Made by a program: the position numbers and the translations under genes
Notes under the pieces: generated by a model
The model's input: only the letters and a program-made list of their open reading frames with translations
Database searches by the model: none
Told to the model about the DNA's origin: nothing
In this document: positions 1 to 9,699 of the stretch, piece after piece
Layout: the number at the start of each line of letters is the position of its first letter
How positions within the stretch are numbered: the stretch's first letter is position 1
NCBI RefSeq assembly: GCF_030908385.1
Contig: NZ_CP133091.1
Location: 1,846,128 to 1,910,127 of the forward strand
From: Mangrovimonas sp. YM274
GTDB taxonomy: Bacteria; Bacteroidota; Bacteroidia; Flavobacteriales; Flavobacteriaceae
Direction of reading: 5' to 3'
Length of the DNA stretch: 64,000 nucleotides

Positions 1-466
1 TAAACCCTTGTAAGTTTTCTGGAGCTATTAAATGGTTGTGTACATATGCAAAGAAATTGACAGCAAATTGCCATAAGTTGTGTTCTAATTGAAAGGACAC
101 ATTTATGGTGTTGAGGTCAATATCCTTTAATAATTGGACAACGGAAACTTCAGTTTTCACATCAAAAATCAAGCCTGTAATGCCTTCAGTAATGGCTTTG
201 AGGGCTTGCGTATTAGCTTCCGTAGCAGAATTGACATAGATATGTCTGAAGTTTACAAATGAAGCGGCATTTTCTCCTGTATTGGACAGCGGAGAAATGG
301 CATCTTCAGGCGTGTAAAGAGGAGGGAGCGTTATATCATTTAAATTTTTCCAAACCAATTGTTTTTCAAAATTACCTCCTTTTAAGTCTATGGTCACTTT
401 TTCCATCCATTCCTCTTTGGTAACGGGAGCAAAGTTGGAAAATAGTGTGTTGTTTTGAGTGTTCAT
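1..466 (-). CDS. mutA: Methylmalonyl-CoA mutase small subunit, N-terminal part (cut by window edge)
   Basis: The reverse strand is open from an ATG at 464-466 to the window edge, giving about 155 residues without a stop. The start reads MNTQNNTLFSNFAPVTKEEW and continues with a DLKGGNFEKQLVWKN stretch. This matches the N-terminus of the small (non-catalytic) subunit of adenosylcobalamin-dependent methylmalonyl-CoA mutase, which interconverts succinyl-CoA and (R)-methylmalonyl-CoA. It starts 33 bp after the CoA-transferase gene and on the same strand, and completes the pathway begun by the epimerase and decarboxylase genes upstream. The large subunit would be expected just beyond the edge. Family assignment is by recognition of the N-terminal motif; the rest of the protein is not visible. 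Confidence 0.85.
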   Translation of the reverse strand, partial: MNTQNNTLFSNFAPVTKEEWMEKVTIDLKGGNFEKQLVWKNLNDITLPPLYTPEDAISPLSNTGENAASFVNFRHIYVNSATEANTQALKAITEGITGLIFDVKTEVSVVQLLKDIDLNTINVSFQLEHNLWQFAVNFFAYVHNHLIAPENLQGF

Positions 467-499
467 ACGTTTGATTTTATGTTGAACTTTGGTAGACGC

Positions 500-1810
500 T
501 TATTTACCGAAACGTTCAAAAATGGCTTTGTCCAGTTCTTCTCTATGATCAGGATGCGCAATATCTCTGAGGGCTTCCGCACGCTTTTTCAAGGTCTTTC
601 CAAATAATCTGGCAACACCAAATTCGGTTACTACATACCTGGCATGGGCTCTAGTGGTTACAACGCCGGCACCTGGTTTTAATATCGGCGCAATTTTAGA
701 TACCCCTTTTAAGGTCGTTGAAGTCATGGCAATAATAGGTTTGCCGCCTTTGGAGAGGGCAGCCCCTCGCATAAAGTCCATTTGGCCTCCTACACCAGAG
801 AACATTCGTGTTCCTATGGAATCGGCACATACTTGTCCTGTGATATCAATTTCAATAGCCGAGTTGATGGCAGTTACCTTGGGGTTTTGACGAATGACGG
901 CCGTATCATTAACATAGGCGATATCCCGCATTTCAATTTCGGCATTGTCATCCATAAAGTCATAAAGACGCTGGGTTCCCATGGCAAAACCGGAGACTAT
1001 TTTATGTGGATTGATTTTTTTGTTGGACCCATTGATTACTCCTTTTTCAACTAAGCTTACAATACCATCGGAAAACATCTCGGTGTGAATTCCCAGATTT
1101 TTATGATTGGTCAAATAGGAGAGTACCGCATTTGGAATTCCTCCAATACCCATTTGTAAGGTAGCGCCATCCTCAATAATTTCTGCAATGTTTTTTCCAA
1201 TGGTAGCCTCTTCTTTGGTAGGAGGTGCCAATTGCATTTCATAGATAGGTTCATCTACTTCAACACAAGCCGTAAAGTTGCTAATGTGTACAATACCATC
1301 TCCAAAAGTACGAGGCATTTTGGAGTTGATTTGGGCAATAACGGTTTTACCCGTTTCAATGGCCGACACAATAATGTCTACTGAGACTCCCAAAGAACAG
1401 AAGCCGTGTTTGTCTGGTGGAGATACATTTACTAAAACTATATCCAAATCCATATAGCCCTCCCTAAAAAGACTAGGGATGTCACTTAAAAAGATGGGGA
1501 TATAATCAGCGGTGTCACCAATGCTTTTACGGATGTTGCCACCTATAAAAAAGGCGCTTGTATGAAAATTATCTCTTAATTTTGGGTCAACATAGCCGCA
1601 TTCTCCTTCGGTATGTAGGTGTACAATTTCTACGTCTCTTAACTCTGGGCCTCTTGCTACCAAAGCTCTAACCAGGGTTTGAGGAGTGGCAGAAGCACCT
1701 TGAATGAGTACGGTATTTCCAGACTTTACCAATTTTAAAGCTTCCTCTGCAGTCATCACATTTGGTACACTTGATACTTTTGGTGGATTCATTACATTTG
1801 CTAAACTCAT
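500..1810 (-). CDS. Acetyl-CoA hydrolase/transferase family CoA-transferase
   Basis: A 436-residue protein of the acetyl-CoA hydrolase / 4-hydroxybutyrate CoA-transferase family. It shows the C-terminal SIGTRMFSGVGGQMDFMRGA motif and a TEFGVARLFGKTL segment near the end. The Glu in the SAIEIDITGQ segment is the likely CoA-thioester-forming residue by family analogy. Its position between the Na+-decarboxylase beta subunit and mutA suggests it moves CoA between propionyl-CoA or acetyl-CoA and succinate, which would close the succinate-propionate cycle. The substrate cannot be read from sequence. It is cytoplasmic, with no signal peptide. The start at 1810 gives MSLANVMNPPKV; a second Met at residue 7 is a less likely alternative. 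Confidence 0.85.
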   Translation of the reverse strand: MSLANVMNPPKVSSVPNVMTAEEALKLVKSGNTVLIQGASATPQTLVRALVARGPELRDVEIVHLHTEGECGYVDPKLRDNFHTSAFFIGGNIRKSIGDTADYIPIFLSDIPSLFREGYMDLDIVLVNVSPPDKHGFCSLGVSVDIIVSAIETGKTVIAQINSKMPRTFGDGIVHISNFTACVEVDEPIYEMQLAPPTKEEATIGKNIAEIIEDGATLQMGIGGIPNAVLSYLTNHKNLGIHTEMFSDGIVSLVEKGVINGSNKKINPHKIVSGFAMGTQRLYDFMDDNAEIEMRDIAYVNDTAVIRQNPKVTAINSAIEIDITGQVCADSIGTRMFSGVGGQMDFMRGAALSKGGKPIIAMTSTTLKGVSKIAPILKPGAGVVTTRAHARYVVTEFGVARLFGKTLKKRAEALRDIAHPDHREELDKAIFERFGK

Positions 1811-1857
1811 AACAATAGTATTTTAGATTGTTGCTTGTATTTTTTATTATTCAGTGT

Positions 1858-3171
1858 TTAAGCTAAAAAGCTTAATAGAATACCTGCTGCAATGGCCGAT
1901 CCTATAACACCAGCAACATTTGGTGCCATAGCGTGCATGAGCAAATAGTTGGTAGGGTCTGCCTTCAGACCTTCAGCGTGTACAACCCGTGCACTATCTG
2001 GAACTGCAGAGACTCCTGAAGCTCCAATTAGTGGGTTTATTTTCTCGTCACCCTTAAGGAAAACGTTCATAAGTTTTGCAAATAATAGCCCTCCCATAGT
2101 GGCAATTACGAAGGAAATGGCACCTAATCCAAAGATCAGCATAGAGTCTTTTGTAATAAAGATGTCTGCTTGGGTGGAGGCTCCTACAGTAACTCCCAAA
2201 AGAATGGTCACGATATCGATAAGTTTGGTTCTGGCGGTTTCAGCCAAACGTTCGGTACGACCTGATTCTTTCAATAAATTTCCAAAGAACAACATTCCTA
2301 ATAGCGGTAGGGCACTAGGCGAAATAAAGGTGGTTAACAACAAGGCGGCCACAGGGAAGATCATTTTTTCCTTTTGGGATACCGCTCTTGGGGGTTTCAT
2401 TTTAATAAGACGTTCCTTTTTGGTGGTCAACAACTTCATGATTGGCGGCTGGATTACCGGTACCAATGCCATGTAAGAGTAGGCGGCAATAGCGATAGGT
2501 CCAATCAGGTTTTTAACGGTAGTACCATCGGGAAGGATGTTGATACCATTGGCTAGTTTAGAGGACAGGAAGATGGCGGTAGGACCATCGGCCCCTCCAA
2601 TTATCCCAATAGCACCAGCTTCAGGAAGCGCAAAACCAAGATAAAGGGCGCCTAAGAATGTCCCGAATACCCCAATTTGGGCAGCGGCTCCAAGCAACAT
2701 TAATTTAGGGTTGGCAATCAGAGAAGAGAAATCGGTCATCGCTCCAATTCCTAGGAATATCAAAGGTGGGTAAATCCCCTTGACGACCCCAAAGTACAAG
2801 TAGTTTAGTACGGATCCGGTTTCATAAATACCGGTTTGGTTGCCCATTACAAAAGGGATATTTCCTATAATGACTCCTGTGCCAATGGGGATTAAAAGTA
2901 AGGGCTCATAGTCAAACTTGATACCTAGGTATATGAAGACAATCCCTATAATGATCATGATGATATGGCCAGATTGGGCGTTGGCAAAACCTGTATAGGC
3001 ATAAAATTGCTTAACCCCATCAAAGGCTTCGGTTATAAAATTATCATCACTTGTAGTGTTCGTAGATATTTCTGTGGTGGTTGTATTGGTAGCGCTTGAA
3101 GTGAGTCCTAGGACTGGTTTAATACAAAGCAGTATCGATATAACTCCAAATATTAATGCTAATTTTTTCAT
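1858..3171 (-). CDS. Na+-translocating decarboxylase beta subunit (OadB/MmdB)
   Basis: A 437-residue integral membrane protein, the Na+ channel subunit of biotin-dependent decarboxylase pumps. The family hallmark GGADGPTAIF is present about 190 residues in, and many hydrophobic segments follow an N-terminal signal-like helix. A Ser/Thr-rich stretch of about 25 residues (TSSATNTTTTEISTNTTSDD) separates that helix from the first core segment. The subunit couples decarboxylation of carboxybiotin to Na+ export. It sits 67 bp downstream of the biotin carrier gene, in the order gamma, biotin carrier, beta. The neighbouring epimerase and mutase point to methylmalonyl-CoA rather than oxaloacetate as substrate; that is inference from context. 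Confidence 0.9.
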   Translation of the reverse strand: MKKLALIFGVISILLCIKPVLGLTSSATNTTTTEISTNTTSDDNFITEAFDGVKQFYAYTGFANAQSGHIIMIIIGIVFIYLGIKFDYEPLLLIPIGTGVIIGNIPFVMGNQTGIYETGSVLNYLYFGVVKGIYPPLIFLGIGAMTDFSSLIANPKLMLLGAAAQIGVFGTFLGALYLGFALPEAGAIGIIGGADGPTAIFLSSKLANGINILPDGTTVKNLIGPIAIAAYSYMALVPVIQPPIMKLLTTKKERLIKMKPPRAVSQKEKMIFPVAALLLTTFISPSALPLLGMLFFGNLLKESGRTERLAETARTKLIDIVTILLGVTVGASTQADIFITKDSMLIFGLGAISFVIATMGGLLFAKLMNVFLKGDEKINPLIGASGVSAVPDSARVVHAEGLKADPTNYLLMHAMAPNVAGVIGSAIAAGILLSFLA

Positions 3172-3238
3172 TTTCTTTAGTTTTGGGCCTGTTAAAGTAG
3201 TTGTGGTACTTCTTGATTTCTTAAGAAAACATGGCTGG

Positions 3239-3664
3239 TTATTCTATCTCTATCAAAGCGTCACCTTGCAATACTTGCTTGCCAACAGTTACATGAACGG
3301 CAGAAACTACTCCTGATTTATCGGCCATAATGCTGTTTTCCATTTTCATGGCTTCTAAGATTAATAGTTGGTCATTTTCCTTGACCTGATCACCAACCTT
3401 AACATTTAGGGCAAGAATAACCCCGGGAATAGGCGCCGTAATGGCCTGTTTGTTGGAAGAACTAGGGTTTACCACCTTCGGTTTTTCCTTATTGGCAGAA
3501 GAAGATCTTCTTGCCAACACAGGCGTTTTTTGTTTTTTAATTTCCTGTTCCAGTTCCACGGCATAGCTGGTACCGTTTACTTCAAGGTTTATGGTATTCT
3601 CTTCCTGAGAGATGATTTTTACCTTGTAGCTGTTTTTATTTATGTTAAATGTGAAATTTTTCAT
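3239..3664 (-). CDS. Biotin carrier subunit of the Na+-pumping decarboxylase
   Basis: A 141-residue biotinyl/lipoyl-attachment protein. The C-terminal domain carries the canonical EAMKME biotinylation motif with Lys107 as the biotin acceptor, preceded by APIPGVI and followed by a matching half-barrel. Residues 1-45 form a separate N-terminal region, and about residues 45-75 are a Lys/Ser/Pro-rich flexible linker, as in swinging-arm subunits. It carries CO2 from the carboxyltransferase to the membrane beta subunit. Encoded 24 bp after the gamma subunit. The same architecture occurs in acyl-CoA carboxylases; the presence of beta and gamma subunit genes decides for a decarboxylase pump. Confidence 0.9.
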   Translation of the reverse strand: MKNFTFNINKNSYKVKIISQEENTINLEVNGTSYAVELEQEIKKQKTPVLARRSSSANKEKPKVVNPSSSNKQAITAPIPGVILALNVKVGDQVKENDQLLILEAMKMENSIMADKSGVVSAVHVTVGKQVLQGDALIEIE

Positions 3665-3688
3665 GATTTTTGCTGTCTAGGGATATTC

Positions 3689-4054
3689 TTAAAATCGGTT
3701 ACTATAGGCGCCGTAAATTTTGGAACTCCATGGGGAGTACATTTTGCGGGCTTGTTTTATGGTTAACACAGCGTTTTCATTGTCATGTTGTTCGCTTAAG
3801 TATAAGTGAATTCCCATGGAAATGGCAGCGGCCACTTCTCCTGTAAATTCCTTTTCTATGGTTTTGTTGACAATAGTTTGATCTGTCGTTTTTGGTTTTC
3901 CAGGTTTCAACCCGTTGTAAAACTTGAGGATTAAAGGAAGTCCAAATTTGAAAAATATGGTCAAGGTCAACAGACCTGAAAACACAATCATCAATCCCGT
4001 AAGAAGGATGACATAACCTTCGTCTATATTGCTTATGGATAATGGAATAGTCAT
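3689..4054 (-). CDS. OadG-family gamma subunit of Na+-pumping decarboxylase
   Basis: A 121-residue protein with one N-terminal transmembrane helix (about residues 12-36, VILLTGLMIVFSGLLTLTIF), followed by a charged linker and a soluble tail. This is the size and layout of OadG/MmdD gamma subunits, which anchor the carboxyltransferase to the membrane beta subunit. The tail contains EVAAAISMGIHLYLSE, a segment seen in Bacteroidota OadG proteins. The gene lies 2 bp after the carboxyltransferase and 24 bp before the biotin carrier. Gamma subunits are poorly conserved, so the call leans on size, topology and neighbours. Confidence 0.8.
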   Translation of the reverse strand: MTIPLSISNIDEGYVILLTGLMIVFSGLLTLTIFFKFGLPLILKFYNGLKPGKPKTTDQTIVNKTIEKEFTGEVAAAISMGIHLYLSEQHDNENAVLTIKQARKMYSPWSSKIYGAYSNRF

Positions 4055-4056
4055 GA

Positions 4057-5616
4057 TTATAAAGGGATGTTTGAGTGTTTTTTAGGAGGGTTTACCTCTT
4101 TTTTATTGGCTAATAGTTCCAGACCTCTAATAATTCGGAATCGTGTGTTTCTAGGTTCTATAACATCGTCGATAAAGCCGTATTTGGCAGCCACGTATGG
4201 GTTGGCAAATTTGGTAGTGTATTCATTTTCCTTCTCTTCGATGTAGTTAAGTTTTTCATCGGCATCTGTAATCTTTCTAATGTTGGAGCCTTCCAACACC
4301 TCTACAGCTCCTTTGGCACCCATTACTGCAATTTCTGCGGTTGGCCAAGCATAATTTAAATCACCGCGCAACTGTTTGCAGCTCATTACATCATGGGCTC
4401 CACCATAAGATTTTCTAAGAGTGATGGTTACTTTAGGTACAGTGGCTTCTCCATAGGCAAAGAGTAGTTTGGCACCATGTAGTATAATACCTGCATACTC
4501 TTGCCCAGTGCCTGGTAGGAACCCTGGAACGTCTACCAAGGTTACTAATGGAATATTGAAGCCATCGCAGAAGCGGACAAAACGGGCTGCTTTTCTTGAA
4601 GATTCACAATCTAAAACTCCTGCGTAAAATTTTGGTTGGTTAGCTACAATTCCTACAGAGTGCCCATTGAATCGGGCAAAGCCTACAACAATATTTTTGG
4701 CGTAATTGGAGTGCACTTCCAAAAATTCACCATTATCGGTAATTGTTGAGATGACATCCAAGATATCATAGGGTTGGTTGGGGTTTTCAGGAATAATACT
4801 ATTCAGTTCATCATCCAGTCTATCGATAGGGTCTGAAGTTGCTATGGTTGGTGGTTCTTCTAGATTGTTGGAAGGAAGGTAGCTTAGTAGCTTTCTGATG
4901 AGCATTAGGTTTTCTTCATCATTTTCGGCTAAAAAATGAGACACTCCAGATTTGGTAGAGTGGATGTTGGCACCTCCCAATTGTTCTGTAGTCACTTCTT
5001 CTCCTGTAACCGATTTAACCACTTTGGGGCCCGTTACAAACATGTAACTGGTTTGGTCTGTCATGATGGTGAAATCTGTTAGGGCTGGAGAATAAACGGC
5101 CCCTCCGGCACAAGGGCCAAGGATAGAGGATATTTGAGGGATGAGTCCAGAAGCCATAATATTTCTTTGGAAAATTTCGGCATAACCGGCAAGTGATCGT
5201 ACTCCTTCTTGAATACGAGCACCGCCACTATCATTGAGGCCAATAACAGGAACACCTATTTTCATGGCCATATCCATGATTTTACAGATTTTTAAAGCAT
5301 AAGTTTCGGAGAGCGAACCTCCAAATACCGTGAAATCTTGAGAGAATACATATACAATGCGCCCATCTATGGTACCATGACCCGTTACAACACCATCAGA
5401 TAGGTAGCGTTCCTTGTCTAGGCCAAAGGATTTGGTCCTGTGGGTAACGAACATATCAAATTCTTCAAAGCTATTTTCATCCAAAAGAATTTCAATACGT
5501 TCGCGTGCGGTTAGTTTTCCTTTAGCGTGTTGTGAGTCGATACGTTTTTCTCCGCCTCCCAATCGAGCTTCGGCGCGTTTGGCGATGAGCTCATTAATTT
5601 TATCTTGATTTGCCAT
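4057..5616 (-). CDS. mmdA: Methylmalonyl-CoA decarboxylase alpha / acyl-CoA carboxyltransferase subunit
   Basis: A 519-residue carboxyltransferase of the MmdA/PccB family, the usual length. Visible landmarks are the N-terminal [31 protein letters not shown], the first oxyanion-hole region [11 protein letters not shown], and the second-half signatures [17 protein letters not shown] and [12 protein letters not shown]. It transfers the carboxyl group of methylmalonyl-CoA to biotin (or the reverse). Alone it could be a propionyl-CoA carboxylase beta chain. Here the adjoining OadG, biotin carrier and OadB genes make a Na+-pumping methylmalonyl-CoA decarboxylase more likely. The gene begins 37 bp after the epimerase, in one operon. 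Confidence 0.88.
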   Translation of the reverse strand: MANQDKINELIAKRAEARLGGGEKRIDSQHAKGKLTARERIEILLDENSFEEFDMFVTHRTKSFGLDKERYLSDGVVTGHGTIDGRIVYVFSQDFTVFGGSLSETYALKICKIMDMAMKIGVPVIGLNDSGGARIQEGVRSLAGYAEIFQRNIMASGLIPQISSILGPCAGGAVYSPALTDFTIMTDQTSYMFVTGPKVVKSVTGEEVTTEQLGGANIHSTKSGVSHFLAENDEENLMLIRKLLSYLPSNNLEEPPTIATSDPIDRLDDELNSIIPENPNQPYDILDVISTITDNGEFLEVHSNYAKNIVVGFARFNGHSVGIVANQPKFYAGVLDCESSRKAARFVRFCDGFNIPLVTLVDVPGFLPGTGQEYAGIILHGAKLLFAYGEATVPKVTITLRKSYGGAHDVMSCKQLRGDLNYAWPTAEIAVMGAKGAVEVLEGSNIRKITDADEKLNYIEEKENEYTTKFANPYVAAKYGFIDDVIEPRNTRFRIIRGLELLANKKEVNPPKKHSNIPL

Positions 5617-5653
5617 GGGGTATGTTTTTGTTACCGTATATATGGTTTGGTAT

Positions 5654-6061
5654 TTATTTAGAACATAGTTCTGTGAGGACTCCTAGTGTAGATTTTGGGT
5701 GAAGGAAGCCTATGTCTAGACCTTCGGCTCCTTTTCGAGACTGTTGGTCTATTAGTTGTACGCCTTTGTCTCCTGCCAATTGTAAGGCTTTGGTAGCGTC
5801 GTTAACGGCAAAAGCGATGTGGTGAATGCCTGGGCCTTTTTTTGCGATGAATTTTCCAATAGGTCCATCGGGGGAGGTGCTCTCCAATAATTCGATTTTA
5901 GTTTGACTAGTACCGACCAAAAAAAAGGCTGTCTTCACTTTTTGATCGACAACCTCTTCTATAGCATAGCATTTCATCCCTAAGACTTGTTCATAATATT
6001 TAATGGCTTCATCTAAGTTTTCAACAGCAATTCCAATATGCTCAATGTGTGAGATATCCAT
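5654..6061 (-). CDS. mce: Methylmalonyl-CoA epimerase
   Basis: A 135-residue vicinal-oxygen-chelate (glyoxalase-fold) protein. The N-terminal half begins [21 protein letters not shown], with the first metal His. The second half has [11 protein letters not shown] and ends GVLTELCSK with the metal-binding Glu. This is the usual size and motif set of methylmalonyl-CoA epimerase, which interconverts the (S) and (R) forms so that decarboxylase and mutase can share substrate. It is the first gene of the minus-strand operon; a Bacteroidota -7 element lies just upstream. Confidence 0.9.
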   Translation of the reverse strand: MDISHIEHIGIAVENLDEAIKYYEQVLGMKCYAIEEVVDQKVKTAFFLVGTSQTKIELLESTSPDGPIGKFIAKKGPGIHHIAFAVNDATKALQLAGDKGVQLIDQQSRKGAEGLDIGFLHPKSTLGVLTELCSK

Positions 6062-6097
6062 GATTCATAGTTTATGTTACAATTCCGTTTGTTACAT

Positions 6098-6105
6098 CAA
6101 AGCTA
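6098..6105 (-). promoter_or_regulatory. Possible -7 promoter element (TAGCTTTG) for the methylmalonyl-CoA operon
   Basis: Read on the minus strand, the sequence is TAGCTTTG, which fits the Bacteroidota TAnnTTTG -7 consensus. It lies 37 bp upstream of the epimerase ATG. No good TTG is seen at the -33 position, so the element is only a candidate. Two GTTAC words (6076-6080 and 6091-6095) sit between it and the gene. Confidence 0.4.
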
Positions 6106-6375
6106 TTGTAGGATTCCATTTTATATTATGATATATATCATGTTATTCGTAATTTCTTTAAGAAATATTTAACGAAAACGTAATAGTTGAAAACTTTTTC
6201 GCTGGTTTGGAACCTATTTTTTTTTCATTTTATGGTCTAAATGACCAAAACCAAAGGTTTGCGCATCACATAAACAGGAGATTTTTAGTATTTGGGTTTC
6301 ATTGAAATTCCGTTTAAAATCTATTGAAAAAATAGAGAAAGTTCATCCGTTTTCTTTTGGGTATCCCTATAGCTG

Positions 6376-6407
6376 CCCCATAGTAACCCTATGGATACTC
6401 TATGGGG
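6376..6407. repeat. Inverted repeat CCCCATAG-N16-CTATGGGG in a CCCTAT word cluster
   Basis: A perfect 8-bp inverted repeat with a 16-nt loop. Further related words flank it or lie in the loop: CCCTAT at 6365-6370 and 6388-6393, and TTATGGG at 6411-6417. No T-run follows, so it is not a typical terminator. It could be a protein-binding array or an RNA hairpin in a leader; the role is unknown. Confidence 0.5.
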
Positions 6408-6579
6408 ACTTTATGGGTAGATTTGTCTAAATAAATAGGAGTATAGTAAAGGTGGCATAAGTCTTAAAGCTATAAGGCGTCACAAAAAGATGTAGTATCT
6501 TTATACCATATTTTACGAATTTTCTTTTGGAGATTGCCCTCATGAAATTCGATTTAATAGTTCATATAATATATAAAGT

Positions 6580-9081
6580 ATGGTTCATACCTATCATATA
6601 CATGGCATGTCCTGCAATGGTTGTAGAAAGCATGTGGAAGACACCTTGTCTAAAGTAAAAAATGTATCCAATGTAACGGTAGATTTGGAAGCGGCCGAAG
6701 CTACAGTGGAAATGACCTCGCACATTCCTATTGAGGTTTTTCAGGAAGCTCTTAAAGCAGACGGCGGACGTTATAGTATCCATATGCCGGGAGAAAAACA
6801 GGAGCACAAACTAAAAAAAGAAACGCCTGCTAAGGGGCAGGGAACGGGAGTGTTTTATTGCCCTATGCACTGCGAAGGTGATAAAACCTATGATAAAGCT
6901 GGGGATTGTCCTGTATGCGGAATGGATTTGGTAGAAGAGCAAAACTTGACGGCGGTTTCAGCTCAACAATGGACTTGCCCAATGCATCCGGAAGTAGTTA
7001 AGGATGAGGAGGGAGCCTGTCCAAGATGTGGGATGGATTTGGTGCCTATGAAACCTCAATTGTCGGCAGAGGAGCAAACTTATAAAAAACTTCTAAAGAA
7101 GTTTTGGTTGGCAGTAGCCTTTACACTTCCCATATTTATTATTGCCATGAGCGATATGCTGGCCAATAATCCGCTATATAATATCATAAATCAAAAATAC
7201 TGGAATTGGGTGCAATTTGTCTTGTCCTTACCAGTGGTGTTTTATGCGGCTTGGATGTTTTTTGAACGTGCTTATAAAAGTATCAAAACCTGGAATCTTA
7301 ATATGTTCACTTTAATAGGTATTGGGGCGGGAGTTGCCTGGATCTTTAGTGTAGTGGGCTTGTTGATTCCAGATTTGTTTCCGCAGCAGTTCAAATCGGA
7401 ATCTGGAGTGGTACACGTGTATTTTGAAGCAGCAACAGTTATTCTGACTTTGGTATTATTAGGACAGTTGTTGGAAGCAAAGGCCCATAGTAAAACCAAT
7501 TCAGCTGTGAAGGAGCTTTTAAAATTGGCGCCCAATAAAGCCGTTAAGGTTGTAGATGGGGAGGAGAAAGAGGTCAGTATTGATAAAATAGTATTAGGAG
7601 ATTTGCTAAAAGTAAAACCGGGAGATAAAATACCGGTGGATGGTGAAATTGTGGAGGGGGAATCTTCGGTGGATGAATCTATGATTACGGGAGAGCCTAT
7701 TCCCGTAAATAAGGTGAAAGGCGATAAAGTGAGTAGTGGAACTATTAATGGTAACCAAGTTTTTGTTATGAAAGCTGAAAAAGTAGGAAACGATACCCTT
7801 TTATCACAAATTGTACAAATGGTTAATGACGCTAGCAGAAGCAGGGCGCCTATTCAAAAATTAGCAGATCGTATTTCGGCATATTTTGTACCAATAGTTG
7901 TATTGGTGTCCGTGATCACTTTTATAGTGTGGGTAGTTTGGGGGCCACAGCCGGCCTATGTGTACGCCTTGATTAATGCCATTGCCGTACTTATTATTGC
8001 GTGCCCTTGTGCTTTAGGCTTGGCAACACCTATGTCAGTAATGGTAGGCGTAGGAAAGGGGGCGCAAAATGGTGTCCTTATTAAAAATGCAGAAGCTTTA
8101 GAGACTATGGGAAAGGTGAATACTATTATAGTAGATAAAACGGGTACTATAACAGAGGGAAAGCCTACGGTTGAAAAAATTGGAGCTTTTGATAAAGAAA
8201 ATGTAACCGCTGAAAAGGTGATGAAATTGGCGGCATCCCTAAACAGTAATAGTGGACATCCTTTGGCCGAAGCAATTGTAAAGTATGCTAAAGAGAAAAA
8301 TATAAAGGTGCTGCAAGCTGGAAAGTTTGAATCCTTAACAGGGAAAGGAGTATCCGGTGTGGTAGATGGATTGGAAGTGTTTTTGGGGAATAAAAAATTA
8401 ATGGATGAAATAGGAGCCAAAGTTAGTCCGGAAATGCAAGAAGAAGTGCAAAACTTTCAAGAGCAAGGAAAAACAGTTTCGTATTTAGCAGTGGGTAAAG
8501 CGGTTAATGGCTACGTTGTTATTGGAGATAAAATAAAAGCTACTAGTGCCAAAGCTATCGAAGAACTTCAGGATTTGGGCATGGAAATAGTAATGCTTAC
8601 AGGGGATAATGAAACAACAGCGCAAGCCGTAGCTTCGGAACTTAATGGAATTGGTTTTAAAGCGGGCTTAATGCCGGAAGATAAACTTAAAGAAGTGGAG
8701 CGGCTGCAGGCTGAAGGTAGAGTGGTAGCCGTGGCAGGAGATGGAATAAATGACGCCCCTGCTTTGGCTAAGAGCGATGTAGGGATTGCCATGGGAACAG
8801 GAACTGATGTGGCCATAGAAAGTGCCATGATTACTTTAGTGAAAGGTGATTTGCAAAGTATTGTAAAAGCGAAACATTTAAGTGATGCCGTAATGAAAAA
8901 TATCAAGCAAAACTTATTTTTTGCTTTAGTATATAATACGGTTGGGGTGCCTGTTGCCGCGGGTGTATTGTATCCATTTTTTGGGATACTTTTATCTCCA
9001 ATGTTAGCGGCGCTGGCTATGAGTTTTAGTTCTGTGTCGGTAATAGCAAATGCACTTAGGTTGCGTAAAACTAGTGTTTAA
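6580..9081 (+). CDS. copA: Copper-translocating P1B-type ATPase
   Basis: An 833-residue heavy-metal P-type ATPase. Order of domains: an N-terminal HMA domain with GMSCNGC (Cys12, Cys15); two short heavy-metal-binding domains with YCPMH...CPVCGMDL (about 92-118) and TCPMHPEV...CPRCGMDL (about 132-157); membrane helices; the actuator TGEPIPV; the CPC metal motif (Cys475, Cys477); phosphorylation Asp519 in DKTGT; the HP motif (His560-Pro561); and GDGINDAP (Asp721-Asp725). CPC together with the C-terminal NxxxYN and MxxSS-type segments indicates Cu+ export across the inner membrane. Tandem HMBD domains are usual in Bacteroidota copies. It stands alone, with no CopZ or metal-responsive regulator visible beside it. 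Confidence 0.95.
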   Translation: MVHTYHIHGMSCNGCRKHVEDTLSKVKNVSNVTVDLEAAEATVEMTSHIPIEVFQEALKADGGRYSIHMPGEKQEHKLKKETPAKGQGTGVFYCPMHCEGDKTYDKAGDCPVCGMDLVEEQNLTAVSAQQWTCPMHPEVVKDEEGACPRCGMDLVPMKPQLSAEEQTYKKLLKKFWLAVAFTLPIFIIAMSDMLANNPLYNIINQKYWNWVQFVLSLPVVFYAAWMFFERAYKSIKTWNLNMFTLIGIGAGVAWIFSVVGLLIPDLFPQQFKSESGVVHVYFEAATVILTLVLLGQLLEAKAHSKTNSAVKELLKLAPNKAVKVVDGEEKEVSIDKIVLGDLLKVKPGDKIPVDGEIVEGESSVDESMITGEPIPVNKVKGDKVSSGTINGNQVFVMKAEKVGNDTLLSQIVQMVNDASRSRAPIQKLADRISAYFVPIVVLVSVITFIVWVVWGPQPAYVYALINAIAVLIIACPCALGLATPMSVMVGVGKGAQNGVLIKNAEALETMGKVNTIIVDKTGTITEGKPTVEKIGAFDKENVTAEKVMKLAASLNSNSGHPLAEAIVKYAKEKNIKVLQAGKFESLTGKGVSGVVDGLEVFLGNKKLMDEIGAKVSPEMQEEVQNFQEQGKTVSYLAVGKAVNGYVVIGDKIKATSAKAIEELQDLGMEIVMLTGDNETTAQAVASELNGIGFKAGLMPEDKLKEVERLQAEGRVVAVAGDGINDAPALAKSDVGIAMGTGTDVAIESAMITLVKGDLQSIVKAKHLSDAVMKNIKQNLFFALVYNTVGVPVAAGVLYPFFGILLSPMLAALAMSFSSVSVIANALRLRKTSV

Positions 9082-9195
9082 ATAGGAAGGTATTGGGCGT
9101 TGTTGTTTGATAGTGAAGTGGATAGGTGGTAGGTGGTGAAAAACCTAAAAAGGCAAATTATTGTATAAATTTTATGAAAAAAATCGATGAAATGC

Positions 9196-9225
9196 TTGTT
9201 TTTTACGTTTAATTACATAAATTTG
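9196..9225 (+). promoter_or_regulatory. Canonical Bacteroidota promoter TTG-N19-TAAATTTG
   Basis: TTG at 9196-9198 and TAAATTTG at 9218-9225 are separated by 19 bp, an exact match to the Bacteroidota sigma-ABfr consensus. The downstream gene starts 27 bp after the -7 element. Confidence 0.8.
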
Positions 9226-9252
9226 CTGTAGTTAACGCCTTAAATCTAAACT

Positions 9253-9699
9253 ATGAAAACTAAATTTACCCTATTAAGTATTGTTTTTATACTTGTTACG
9301 GGCATTGGTTTTGCCCAAAAGAATAAAGAGGAATCTCCTAGCATTATTAGCGGTAAGGTCTCTATTGCAAAGTATCATGACAGAGATCAGTTAGAGCATA
9401 TGCCTAAAGGAGATTTATTGGAGCTCTACAAAGAGCGCATTGAAGTTATTGTAAAAATCTTGCCTAACATTGCCTTCGCTACCAAGCCTGGTGTTACAAT
9501 GGCTACTATGGGAATTCCCGAAACTAAGGATAACAAAAAAGCTTTGGAGGATAATATTGAAGCGTCCAAAGAGTATTTTGAAAGTACCATTGAGTTTCAA
9601 AAGCGAATTTTGCCGTACTCGGATAAATCCAACTTAATCATGGCGATTTTGTTTTATGAAGAAACCTTGAAGTCCTTACATACCTACGACGATTTTTAA
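9253..9699 (+). CDS. Small exported protein of unknown function
   Basis: A 148-residue protein with a signal peptide (MKTKFTLLSIVFILVTGIGFAQ, cleavage likely after the Gln-containing AQ end). The mature part is Lys/Glu-rich and probably mostly helical. I recognise no catalytic motif or family. It has its own consensus promoter and is followed by a 352-bp gap, so it appears monocistronic. Periplasmic or outer-membrane-associated location is inferred from the signal peptide only. Confidence 0.7.
   Translation: MKTKFTLLSIVFILVTGIGFAQKNKEESPSIISGKVSIAKYHDRDQLEHMPKGDLLELYKERIEVIVKILPNIAFATKPGVTMATMGIPETKDNKKALEDNIEASKEYFESTIEFQKRILPYSDKSNLIMAILFYEETLKSLHTYDDF

Larger units (their letters stand above)
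6062..6579. other. Long divergent intergenic region between mce and the copper ATPase
   Basis: About 518 bp without a convincing gene, shared by two divergent transcription units. It contains the candidate minus-strand -7 element at 6098-6105 and a small inverted repeat TGGTC-N5-GACCA at 6233-6247. A cluster of CCCTAT/ATAGGG-type words lies at 6365-6417 and includes a perfect 8-bp stem. I found no clear CueR-type dyad or strong plus-strand promoter ahead of the ATPase; TATCTTTA at 6496-6503 is a one-mismatch -7 candidate. Confidence 0.6.
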
